From NCBI GenBank assembly GCA_934457515.1, contig CAKSHV010000012.1:1-12328 (forward strand): a stretch of DNA of 12,328 nucleotides, written 5' to 3'. This document shows positions 5,101 through 12,328 of this stretch, piece after piece. The notes under the pieces were generated by a model. The model worked only from the letters and a program-made list of their open reading frames with translations, was not told the DNA's origin and did no database searches. The DNA comes from an uncultured Clostridia bacterium. GTDB taxonomy: Bacteria > Bacillota > Clostridia > RGIG6154. Made by a program: the position numbers and the translations under genes. Numbering within the stretch: the first letter of the stretch is position 1; the number at the start of each line of letters is the position of its first letter.

Positions 5101-6894
5101 ATGGAACTTGTCAGATCACATGTTCTTGTCTGCGGCGGTACAGGTTGTACTTCATCCGGCTCTAAGCAGATTCGAGAAGAGTTTGAGGCACAGCTGAAAA
5201 ACTTCGGAATCGAAAACGAAGTTAAGGTTATTCAAACCGGCTGTTTCGGCCTTTGCGCATTGGGACCTATCGTTATTGTATATCCCGAAGGTTCTTTCTA
5301 CAGCATGGTTAAAACGGAAGATGTTGCCGAAATCGTTGAGCAGCATTTGTTAAAGGGCAGAATTGTTAAACGCCTTTTATATCAGGAAACAATCGTTGAC
5401 GAGGACAATGTTAAGTCCTTAAACGAAGTTGACTTCTATAAAAAACAGCACCGTGTAGCACTGAGAAACTGCGGTGTTATCAACCCTGAAAATATCGATG
5501 AATACATCGCTTGCGACGGTTACAAAGCGCTTGGTAAAGTGCTTACGGAAATGACCCCGGCAGAGGTTATTCAGGAAGTGAAAGATTCGGGGCTGCGCGG
5601 CAGAGGCGGCGGCGGATTCCCCACAGGCGTGAAATGGGATTTTGCAAGCAAATCGGTAAACGAGCAGAAATACGTTTTGTGTAATGCCGACGAGGGTGAC
5701 CCGGGCGCATTCATGGACCGTTCCGTTTTAGAGGGCGACCCGCACAGCGTTATTGAGGCTATGGCAATCGCGGCATACGCAATCGGCGCAAACCAGGGTT
5801 ATATCTACGTTCGTGCAGAATATCCTATCGCGGTTCACCGTCTGCAGGTTGCAATCGGCCAGGCAAGAGAATACGGCTTGCTCGGCAAAAATATTTTTAA
5901 CACAGGCTTTGATTTTGATTTGGAAATTCGCTTAGGTGCCGGCGCATTCGTATGCGGCGAGGAAACCGCACTGATGACCTCTATCGAAGGCCGCCGCGGC
6001 GAACCCCGTCCGAGACCGCCGTTCCCGGCTGTTAAAGGTTTGTGGGACAAACCGACCATTTTGAATAACGTTGAAACCTATGCAAATATTCCGGTTATTT
6101 TCCTGCACGGTGCAAAAGAGTTTGCAAAGCTTGGTACCGAAACCAGCAAGGGAACAAAGGTATTTGCACTCGGCGGCAAGATTCACAACACGGGTCTTGT
6201 TGAAGTGCCCATGGGTACAACGCTGCGCGAGGTTGTTTATGAAATCGGCGGCGGTATTCCGAACGGCAAAAAGTTTAAAGCGGCACAGACCGGCGGACCT
6301 TCCGGCGGCTGTATTCCGGCTGAACTGATTGACACCCCGATTGATTACGATTCACTGATTAAAATCGGTTCCATGATGGGTTCCGGCGGACTCATTGTTA
6401 TGGACGAAGACACCTGTATGGTAGATATCGCAAAATTCTTCTTGGAATTTACGGTAGACGAGTCCTGCGGTAAGTGCGTTCCCTGCCGAATCGGCACAAA
6501 ACGCCTGCTTGAACTCTTAACCAAAATCACCAACGGTACAGGCACTTTGGAAGACATTGACGAAATGGAAGAGCTGTGCTACACCATTAAAAACAGCGCA
6601 CTTTGCGGCTTGGGTCAGACAGCTCCGAACCCGGTACTCAGTACACTTCGCTATTTCCGCAATGAATATGTTGAGCACGTTGTGGAAAAGAAATGCCGTG
6701 CAGGCGTATGTAAGGCGCTTCTTACCTATAAGATTGATGCGGATAAGTGTAAGGGATGTACCCTTTGCGCGAGAAACTGCCCGGTTGGCGCAATTTCCGG
6801 CAAGGTTAAGGAAGTTCACACAATTGATACCACAAAATGTATAAAATGCGGCGTTTGCGAATCGAACTGTAAGTTTGGTGCAATCAGCAAGTAA
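5101..6894 (+). CDS. hydB: HydB, NuoF-like flavin and NADH-binding subunit
   Basis: A 597-residue subunit that binds FMN and NAD(H) and is the proposed site of electron bifurcation in HydABC. Domains in order: an N-terminal thioredoxin-like [2Fe-2S] domain with C11, C16, C48 and C52; a NuoF core with the glycine-rich GRGGGGFP at 167-174 and CNADEGDPG at 194-202 for nucleotide and flavin; an SLBB-like region; a [4Fe-4S] site with C456, C459, C462 (SCGKCVPC) and C502; a cysteine pair at 532 and 537; and a C-terminal 2x[4Fe-4S] ferredoxin with C550-C560 and C580-C590. This layout matches HydB of trimeric hydrogenases rather than plain NuoF of complex I. Start: ATG 5101 with GGAGG at 5089-5093. 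The stop codon overlaps the hydA Shine-Dalgarno, so the two are tightly linked. Confidence 0.95.
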   Translation: MELVRSHVLVCGGTGCTSSGSKQIREEFEAQLKNFGIENEVKVIQTGCFGLCALGPIVIVYPEGSFYSMVKTEDVAEIVEQHLLKGRIVKRLLYQETIVDEDNVKSLNEVDFYKKQHRVALRNCGVINPENIDEYIACDGYKALGKVLTEMTPAEVIQEVKDSGLRGRGGGGFPTGVKWDFASKSVNEQKYVLCNADEGDPGAFMDRSVLEGDPHSVIEAMAIAAYAIGANQGYIYVRAEYPIAVHRLQVAIGQAREYGLLGKNIFNTGFDFDLEIRLGAGAFVCGEETALMTSIEGRRGEPRPRPPFPAVKGLWDKPTILNNVETYANIPVIFLHGAKEFAKLGTETSKGTKVFALGGKIHNTGLVEVPMGTTLREVVYEIGGGIPNGKKFKAAQTGGPSGGCIPAELIDTPIDYDSLIKIGSMMGSGGLIVMDEDTCMVDIAKFFLEFTVDESCGKCVPCRIGTKRLLELLTKITNGTGTLEDIDEMEELCYTIKNSALCGLGQTAPNPVLSTLRYFRNEYVEHVVEKKCRAGVCKALLTYKIDADKCKGCTLCARNCPVGAISGKVKEVHTIDTTKCIKCGVCESNCKFGAISK

Positions 6895-6908
6895 GGAGGG
6901 GAAAAAGA

Positions 6909-8645
6909 ATGGAAAACGTAAATATCAAAATCGACGGAATTGAAATCAGCGTTCCGAGAGACTATACCGTCCTTCAGGCGGCAAGAATGGCGAACATTCA
7001 GATTCCCACGCTTTGCTACTTGGAAGGCATTAACAAAATCGGCGCCTGCCGCATTTGTGTTGTAGAAATCAAGGGTGCGCGTTCGCTGCAGGCAGCTTGC
7101 GTATATCCCGTAAACGAAGGCATGGAGGTTTTCACAAATTCTCCCGCTGTCAGACGTGCAAGAAAAGCAAACTTAGAGCTTATTCTTTCCAATCATGACA
7201 GAAAATGCTTAACCTGTATTCGTAACAGAAACTGTGAATTGCAGAAACTTGCCGATGAGTTCGGCATTACCGATATTAAATATGACGGTTCGAACGACCC
7301 GGTATTTGCAATCGACGATTCTTCGCCGTCTTATGTGCGTGACAACAACAAGTGCGTGCTTTGCCGCCGCTGCGTTGCTGCATGTGCAAACCAGGCTGTT
7401 TCGGTTATCGGCTTGCAGAACAGAGGTTTTGTAACTTCTGTCGGCTGCGCGTTCGAAACACCGGTTGTTGAAACATCCTGTATCTACTGCGGTCAGTGTA
7501 TCGTATCCTGCCCGGTTGGCGCTCTTTATGAAAAGAACGACATTCCGAAGGTGCAGAAAGCAATCGACAATCCCGAAAAACACGTTGTTGTGCAGACGGC
7601 TCCGGCAGTCCGTGCAGCACTCGGTGAAGAGTTCGGTCTGCCCATGGGCACACCGGTAACCGGCAAAATGGTTGCAGCGCTCCGCCGCTTGGGCTTTGAT
7701 AAAGTGTTCGACACCGATACTTCCGCAGACCTTACCATTATGGAAGAAGGAACCGAGTTCATCGAGCGTTTCACCAAGCAGGAAAAGCTTCCGCTTATCA
7801 CTTCCTGCAGCCCCGGATGGGTTAAATTCTGCGAACATAATTTCCCCGAATTTACCGACAATTTATCTACGGCAAAATCGCCTATGGAAATGTTCGGTGC
7901 GGTAATTAAGTCGTATTACGCTGAAAAGCAGAATATTGATAAAGAAAGCATTTATTCGGTAGCTATCATGCCCTGCACTTCTAAAAAGTTCGAGGCACAG
8001 CGTCCCGAAATGTCCAGCTCCGGCACACAGGACATCGACGCATCGCTTACCACAAGAGAGCTTGCAAGAATGATTCGCGAGGCGGGTATTAAATTTAATG
8101 AACTGCCCGATGAAGAGTTTGACGAGCCGTTCGGCGAGGCAACCGGTGCGGGCGTTATCTTCGGTGCAACCGGCGGTGTTATGGAAGCCGCAATCCGTAC
8201 GGTTTACGAACTGCTTGAGGGCAAACCGCTCGATAACTTGGAGATTGCTCCTATCCGTGGTATTGAAGGCGTGAAAGAGGCAGAGCTTACAATTGCGGGC
8301 AAACCCGTTAAAGTTGCCGTATGCCACGGCACAAAGAACGCAAAAGCCCTTCTGGAATCGGTTAAAGCCGGTGCAAAATACGACTTTATCGAAGTAATGG
8401 CATGTCCCGGCGGTTGCGTAAACGGCGGCGGTCAGCCGATTGTTTCCGCTCAGGAGAGAGCAGAAAAGGACATCCGCGTAGAGCGCGCAAAGGCGCTTTA
8501 TGCAGAGGACAGAGGCGCAGCGCTCAGAAAGTCGCATGAAAACCCGGTTATTCAGAAAATGTATGAAACCTATTTTGAAAAACCGTGTTCGCACAAAGCA
8601 CATGAGCTTTTGCACACACATTACACCAAGAGAAACAAATTCTAA
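6909..8645 (+). CDS. hydA: HydA, catalytic subunit of the trimeric [FeFe]-hydrogenase
   Basis: A 578-residue H2-producing or H2-oxidising subunit. The N-terminus carries a plant-type [2Fe-2S] site (C36, C47, C50, C64), a His-Cys3 [4Fe-4S] site (H96, C100, C103, C109) and two [4Fe-4S] clusters (C149-C159, C191-C201). The H-cluster domain has L1 TSCSPGW (C300), L2 MPCTSKK (C356) and L3 EVMACPGGCVNGGG (C499, C503). The C-terminus ends with the usual KAHELLHTHY-type helix and has no extra C-terminal cluster domain, unlike the longer Thermotoga HydA. L1 has Ser301 where the two-cysteine form TSCCP has the second cysteine. With HydB and HydC it should belong to the electron-bifurcating group A3. 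Start: ATG 6909 with AAGGAGGG at 6893-6900 overlapping the hydB stop. Maturases must be encoded elsewhere. Confidence 0.96.
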   Translation: MENVNIKIDGIEISVPRDYTVLQAARMANIQIPTLCYLEGINKIGACRICVVEIKGARSLQAACVYPVNEGMEVFTNSPAVRRARKANLELILSNHDRKCLTCIRNRNCELQKLADEFGITDIKYDGSNDPVFAIDDSSPSYVRDNNKCVLCRRCVAACANQAVSVIGLQNRGFVTSVGCAFETPVVETSCIYCGQCIVSCPVGALYEKNDIPKVQKAIDNPEKHVVVQTAPAVRAALGEEFGLPMGTPVTGKMVAALRRLGFDKVFDTDTSADLTIMEEGTEFIERFTKQEKLPLITSCSPGWVKFCEHNFPEFTDNLSTAKSPMEMFGAVIKSYYAEKQNIDKESIYSVAIMPCTSKKFEAQRPEMSSSGTQDIDASLTTRELARMIREAGIKFNELPDEEFDEPFGEATGAGVIFGATGGVMEAAIRTVYELLEGKPLDNLEIAPIRGIEGVKEAELTIAGKPVKVAVCHGTKNAKALLESVKAGAKYDFIEVMACPGGCVNGGGQPIVSAQERAEKDIRVERAKALYAEDRGAALRKSHENPVIQKMYETYFEKPCSHKAHELLHTHYTKRNKF

Positions 8646-8664
8646 TTTGTGTAATGAGGTAGGG

Positions 8665-8686
8665 TGTCACTGAACAGTCGGTGACA
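8665..8686 (+). other. Hairpin after hydA
   Basis: TGTCACTG (8665-8672) pairs with CGGTGACA (8679-8686) in an 8-bp stem with one G-U pair and a 6-base loop. There is no T run next to it. It sits 20 bases after the hydA stop and may protect the 3' end of the hyd mRNA together with the terminator that follows. Confidence 0.45.
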
Positions 8687-8718
8687 AGGCGAGAAATTTT
8701 ATCATACCTTTGGCTGTT

Positions 8719-8768
8719 AACGGTTCGGGCAGGTGCATAATCGGCGCTTGCCCGACTTTCCGTTTTTT
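8719..8768 (+). terminator. Strong intrinsic terminator of the hyd operon
   Basis: TCGGGCAGGTGC (8725-8736) pairs with GCGCTTGCCCGA (8744-8755) in a 12-bp stem with two G-U pairs. An outer AACGG/CCGTT pair (8719-8723, 8760-8764) may extend it, and T bases run to 8768. It separates hydA from rpmE. Confidence 0.85.
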
Positions 8769-8804
8769 GGTTTGAAAAAAATTTTTGTTTTTTGAAAAAA
8801 TTGC

Positions 8805-8833
8805 TTGCTTTTTTAGAAAATGTATGCTATAAT
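8805..8833 (+). promoter_or_regulatory. rpmE promoter
   Basis: TTGCTT (8805-8810), a 17-base spacer, then TATAAT (8828-8833) with the extended -10 TGC in front. A-tract and T-tract DNA lies upstream (about 8771-8800) and may act as an UP element. It follows the hyd terminator, so rpmE is transcribed separately. Confidence 0.8.
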
Positions 8834-8876
8834 CATAATGTTATAGATTGGCTTAAAGAAGAAAGAGGTGAAAACC

Positions 8877-9083
8877 ATGAAAGAAGGTATCCATCCTGAT
8901 TATAAAACTTGCATCGTAAAATGTGCTTGCGGTGAAACATTTGAAACCCGTTCAACAAAGGATCAGATCAATGTTGAAATTTGCTCCAAATGCCATCCGT
9001 TCTTCACAGGTAAGCAGAAGTTGGTAGACGCCGGCGGTCGTGTAGACAAGTTCAGAAAGCGTTACAACATGGATGCAAAATAA
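8877..9083 (+). CDS. rpmE: Ribosomal protein L31, zinc-binding type
   Basis: A 68-residue protein of the large ribosomal subunit, of normal length. It begins [10 protein letters not shown], as L31 proteins do. The zinc ligands of the C+ form are present as CAC (C14, C16) and, further on, CSKC (C33, C36), near [13 protein letters not shown] at 8868 could add three residues, but it lies within the ribosome-binding sequence AGAGGTG (8864-8870), and family length favours ATG 8877. It is a single-gene transcript, bounded by its own promoter and terminator. The zinc-containing form is commonly the one used in zinc-replete growth. Confidence 0.96.
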   Translation: MKEGIHPDYKTCIVKCACGETFETRSTKDQINVEICSKCHPFFTGKQKLVDAGGRVDKFRKRYNMDAK

Positions 9084-9100
9084 GAATTGCAGAACATGCA

Positions 9101-9130
9101 AAAGCAATCCTATTGGATTGCTTTTTTCTT
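9101..9130 (+). terminator. rpmE terminator
   Basis: AAAGCAATCC (9101-9110), loop TATT, GGATTGCTTT (9115-9124): a perfect 10-bp stem followed by a T-rich tail. This is a textbook intrinsic terminator. Confidence 0.93.
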
Positions 9131-9139
9131 ATTCATGGA

Positions 9140-9185
9140 TTTATATTGGATAAATTTTATAAAAAATGGAATTATCCAATATAAA
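9140..9185. repeat. 14-bp perfect inverted repeat upstream of the S-layer gene
   Basis: TTTATATTGGATAA (9140-9153) and TTATCCAATATAAA (9172-9185) are exact inverted copies with an 18-base spacer. It lies about 28 bases upstream of a possible -10 box at 9213 and 164 bases before the S-layer start codon. It could be an operator or a hairpin; there is no T run after it. Confidence 0.6.
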
Positions 9186-9267
9186 CACATGGAATTTTAA
9201 AATATTTTATAGTATAATCGTATAACAAGGTAATTTGTGGTTTTTTGAATTTTTATTTAAAAAACTA

Positions 9268-9295
9268 TTGAAATTATCTGAAAACATGCTATAAT
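9268..9295 (+). promoter_or_regulatory. Promoter of the S-layer protein gene
   Basis: TTGAAA (9268-9273), a 16-base spacer, then TATAAT (9290-9295) with the extended -10 TGC in front, the same TGCTATAAT string as the rpmE promoter. A second TATAAT at 9213-9218 has no good -35. The predicted start near 9302 gives a leader of about 47 bases. Confidence 0.75.
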
Positions 9296-9348
9296 ATATA
9301 TAGTATGTTTAATCTGATAGTTAATTCATACCGAAGGGAGTTGTTGTA

Positions 9349-12328
9349 ATGAATTTTAACTATAGTAAAGAAAGAGAGGCAAAGAAAATGTTTAAAAAAG
9401 CATGGGCATTACTGCTTGTTGTTGCAATGCTTTTGTCATGCGTTGGTTCCATGACAGCGTTTGCCGCAAGTTTTGATGCTTTCGAGTTGGTTTACACCTA
9501 TCATGGCTCGAACGAAAACTTCCGCTTTGTTGTAAAGAAGGAAAACCTTCCGAGCGACCCGAACGTAATTGTTGGTGCACCCGTTAAAGGTACATTAGAG
9601 TACGACGGCGGCTCGCTTCCGTTTGAAAGCAAAGTTACAGCTGTTGAAGACAGAGGTGACGGTTCTTTCACTGTAACCATTCCGCCGACAGAAACGGTTG
9701 GTGTTAAACAATGGCCGAATGAAGAGGCTTCAACAAAAAAACATAAGTTTAAATTAGTTATCGGTGATGGTGAGGTTAAAGCTCCCACAACAACACCTTC
9801 TACCGGTGGCACAACGACCACAACCCCTTCGCAGAGCACAGCAAATGTTGCATTTAGTGATATTGCGGACAGCCCGTATATTGACGAAATCGGACTTTTG
9901 AATGCAATTTCCGTTCTGGCAGGCGATCCGGCGGGTACTTTCCGTCCGAAAGATGGTATTTCCAGAGCAGAAATGGCTGCAATCATTGTTCGTATTTACG
10001 GTTTGGAATCCTCTGTAGAAGCACAGAAGGGCAATACATTGTTTGATGATGTTCCGGCATCCCACTGGGCATCCGGATACATTAACATTGCTTCCGGCTT
10101 AGGTGTTATCAATGGTGACGGCGATGGAAAATTCCGTCCCGATGACAAAGTTTCCTACAACGAAGCTGTTAAAATGTTGGTTTGCGTTTTGGGTTATGAC
10201 TTAAAAGCAAAAGAGTCCGGCGGTTGGCCCGCAGGCTACCTCGTTTGCGCAAATGACCTGAAAGTTTCCGAAGACGTTATCGAAAAGAGCGGCGAAGCTT
10301 CGCGTGAAACAGTAGCAAAACTGGTTTACAACGCAATTGATGTTGATTATCAGGAAAAGACCGGTTACGGCGAAAATGAAAAATATGTATCTGTTGACGG
10401 CAGAACGCTGATGACAGAAAAACTGAAAATCACAAAAGTTGAAGACACAGTTACAGAAACAAACAAAACTTCCTTCGCAGGTCAGGGTGACTTAAAAGAT
10501 ACAGAAGTTAGAATCGGCGATACAAAATATTTGATTTCCGCAGATTCTAAAATCTATGATTACATCGGCTACCCTGTAACCGCATATGTTAAATACGATT
10601 CTAAAGTAGACAAAGAGCTCAGCACTTTGGTATACTTTACAATTGATGACAAAAAGCTGGCTGCAATCACCGTTGAACCGGATGATATCGCAGCTGCGAC
10701 ATCAAACTACATTGATGTTTATGATGACAAAGACAACAGCTCGGGCAAAACACGTTACACGGTTGAATCGAAAGCATTCTTCTTTGTAAACGGTATCGGT
10801 GATGTTGGATTTGACGTTGCATCACTTGCGCCTTTGGCAAATGGCAAAGCTTCGTTTGACGGCAAACTTGTTATTCTTGACAAAGACAAGGACGACACAA
10901 TCGATACCTTATTTGTTGAGAAAAGCGAAACAGTTGTTGTAAACAAAGTTACAAAATCCAATAGCGGTTTCTATATTACCGGCAAAAACAAGACTGCAGC
11001 AGGCGCTGACATCAGAATTCCTGCAAAAGGAAAGTTTGATTTGGATGACAAAGATGTAATTGTTGATATTACAAAAGATGGTAAGAAGATTGCTTACACC
11101 GACATTAAGGAATTTGATGTAATTTCTTATGCAAACGCCGGCAATGTTTATACTCTTAAGGTTTCTTCGACAAAAGCAGAAGGTACAGTTGACCGTGTAA
11201 CTTCCGACGATGAAGTTATTATCGGTGACAAGACTTACGAATATTCCGCTCACATTTTGTTTGATACAAAATGCGATGCAGGCGATAAAGTAACACTTTA
11301 TCTCGACGGCAACGGAAAAATTGCTTATATTGAGAAATCGACAACCGGCGCAGATAATTATGTATATTTGATGAACCTCGGTTCGGACACAATTATGGAT
11401 AACACAACGTTCAAAATGAGCGTTATCGATTCCAACAACACAGTTGTTAAACCGAAGTTTGCAGATAAAGTTAACTTCATTTATGACGGTGTTGAAAATG
11501 CACACAACAACGGCGATCCGTACACATCCAAAGATCTTACCAATGCTGATTTTGCAGCGTATGGTTTGATGGATGCAACCGGCGCAGTTATTCCGCAGCT
11601 GATTAAGATTTCTAAAAACTCCGATGATGAAGTTCGTTCTATCGAAGTTGCAAAGGATATTGTTCAGGAAGCTGCTGACCATGCAAGCGACTACAAGGGT
11701 GTTATGACTCCTAAAAAGTACACAAACACCTACTTGAACACATTCAGATCCACCTCGGTTATGGCAAAAGACGGTAAGAGTGCATTGGGATCAATTTATG
11801 CACACTCCGGCGGATGCTTCTCCTCGGGTTCGGATACAGCAGAAAACGTTTACTTCTGGAAAGGCAAAACATTGCTCTTCGTTCCGATGGATAACGGCCA
11901 GGTTGTTGAAGATGACGTTGCGTTCGGTTCGGCAGACGCATTCCTCGCCGGCGATAACTACATTGGTTACTCAGCTTCTTCCGGCGTTCAATTTAAGCTG
12001 TATGATGTAGATAAGAGCGGTAACCCGGCTGTTATCGTTGCAACATTTGATGTAAACGGCAATGGCGTAACACGTCCCAGAAACTCGAATTACATGGTTG
12101 TAACCAGAGTTGCGACGGCTAAAGTTGATGGTGAAACAAAGTATAAAATTACAGGTATTGCAGGTGATAACGCGCATGCAGGCGATACCAAATCTATTAC
12201 ACTGTCGGCTACAACCGCACATGACGCACCGAACGGGGTTGTTAATAAAGCGGCTGATGAAATTAAAGTTGGCGATATCATCAACTACTACGAAATGCCG
12301 AACGGCAAAGTTTACAAGTTCAGAGTTC
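9349..12328 (+). CDS. Large secreted SLH-domain surface (S-layer) protein, 3' end outside the window
   Basis: The frame stays open from ATG 9349 to the window end (993 complete codons), so the gene is cut by the edge. A signal peptide is clear: KK at 16-17, a hydrophobic stretch about 18-35, and a likely cut after AFA (37-39). Residues 40-144 are a beta-rich domain of unknown type, 145-164 a Thr/Pro/Gly linker, then SLH repeats at about 169-220 (FSDI...GTFRPKD...RAEMAAI), 232-283 (FDDVPASHWA...FRPDD) and a weaker third at 288-335. SLH repeats bind secondary cell wall polymer, usually pyruvylated. Residues 345 to the edge are beta-rich with similar modules near 349-445 and 590-665. Two starts are possible: ATG 9349 (GGGAG at 9336-9340) and ATG 9388 (GAGAGG at 9374-9379). 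An LLSC at 28-31 resembles a lipobox but its second residue is unusual. Function beyond wall attachment is unknown. Confidence 0.92.
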   Translation, partial: MNFNYSKEREAKKMFKKAWALLLVVAMLLSCVGSMTAFAASFDAFELVYTYHGSNENFRFVVKKENLPSDPNVIVGAPVKGTLEYDGGSLPFESKVTAVEDRGDGSFTVTIPPTETVGVKQWPNEEASTKKHKFKLVIGDGEVKAPTTTPSTGGTTTTTPSQSTANVAFSDIADSPYIDEIGLLNAISVLAGDPAGTFRPKDGISRAEMAAIIVRIYGLESSVEAQKGNTLFDDVPASHWASGYINIASGLGVINGDGDGKFRPDDKVSYNEAVKMLVCVLGYDLKAKESGGWPAGYLVCANDLKVSEDVIEKSGEASRETVAKLVYNAIDVDYQEKTGYGENEKYVSVDGRTLMTEKLKITKVEDTVTETNKTSFAGQGDLKDTEVRIGDTKYLISADSKIYDYIGYPVTAYVKYDSKVDKELSTLVYFTIDDKKLAAITVEPDDIAAATSNYIDVYDDKDNSSGKTRYTVESKAFFFVNGIGDVGFDVASLAPLANGKASFDGKLVILDKDKDDTIDTLFVEKSETVVVNKVTKSNSGFYITGKNKTAAGADIRIPAKGKFDLDDKDVIVDITKDGKKIAYTDIKEFDVISYANAGNVYTLKVSSTKAEGTVDRVTSDDEVIIGDKTYEYSAHILFDTKCDAGDKVTLYLDGNGKIAYIEKSTTGADNYVYLMNLGSDTIMDNTTFKMSVIDSNNTVVKPKFADKVNFIYDGVENAHNNGDPYTSKDLTNADFAAYGLMDATGAVIPQLIKISKNSDDEVRSIEVAKDIVQEAADHASDYKGVMTPKKYTNTYLNTFRSTSVMAKDGKSALGSIYAHSGGCFSSGSDTAENVYFWKGKTLLFVPMDNGQVVEDDVAFGSADAFLAGDNYIGYSASSGVQFKLYDVDKSGNPAVIVATFDVNGNGVTRPRNSNYMVVTRVATAKVDGETKYKITGIAGDNAHAGDTKSITLSATTAHDAPNGVVNKAADEIKVGDIINYYEMPNGKVYKFRV

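Noticed and set aside
7209..8621. Two long - strand open frames (209 and 252 codons) opposite hydA
   Set aside because: hydA is unmistakable on the + strand. The antisense frames are Cys- and Phe-rich shadows without family features.
8868..8876. GTG start adding three residues to L31
   Set aside because: The GTG lies within the ribosome-binding sequence, and the ATG at 8877 gives the usual L31 length and beginning.
9439..9441. Lipoprotein cysteine (LLSC) in the S-layer signal peptide
   Set aside because: The residue at -2 is Leu, which is uncommon in lipoboxes, and a good AFA signal peptidase I site follows. SLH repeats already give wall attachment.
10909..11682. A 257-codon open frame on the - strand
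   Set aside because: It lies wholly inside the S-layer gene, has a composition rich in Cys, Ile and Asn with no domain pattern, and no ribosome site or promoter. It is a shadow of the + strand codon use.

Overview
The window reads as a piece of a low-to-mid GC, anaerobic, fermentative Clostridia chromosome (Firmicutes; an uncultured gut-type lineage is my guess). The reasons are Shine-Dalgarno sites of the AGGAGG type, TATAAT promoters, a trimeric bifurcating-type [FeFe]-hydrogenase operon, and an SLH-domain surface protein. All supported genes are on the + strand. No RNA genes, insertion sequences or CRISPR arrays were seen.

Region 1 (1-3338) is a five-gene run that looks like a hydrogen/redox sensing and signalling module: a DRTGG-fold protein, an SpoIIAB/RsbW-like ATPase, a [FeFe]-hydrogenase-like protein with altered active-site loops, a second DRTGG-type protein, and a PHP-family metal phosphoesterase joined to it by an ATGA overlap. 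A TTGCAA-17-TATAAT promoter sits at the left end, inside a 9-bp inverted repeat.

Region 2 (3339-8768) is the structural operon. It starts with an extended -10 promoter, a palindrome over the likely transcription start, and an intrinsic terminator inside the leader. Then come hydC, a histidine-kinase-like ATPase with no kinase domains, a small [2Fe-2S]-type ferredoxin with only three cysteines, hydB and hydA, ending at a strong terminator. HydABC should be a cytoplasmic enzyme that couples reduced ferredoxin and NADH to H2. The maturases HydE, HydF and HydG are not in the window. Small hairpins occupy two of the gaps between genes.

Region 3 (8769-9130) is rpmE, the zinc-binding form of ribosomal protein L31, with its own promoter and a textbook terminator.

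Region 4 (9131-12328) is the start of a large secreted S-layer-homology protein. Its frame is still open at the window edge (993 complete codons). It has its own promoter and a 14-bp inverted repeat upstream.

The most interesting part is the pairing of a catalytic hydrogenase (L1 loop TSCSP) with a hydrogenase-like putative sensor (L1 loop SACP), together with two orphan GHKL ATPases, two DRTGG proteins and a PHP phosphoesterase. The parts suggest a signalling route from H2 or redox state to gene expression, but the route itself cannot be read from sequence.
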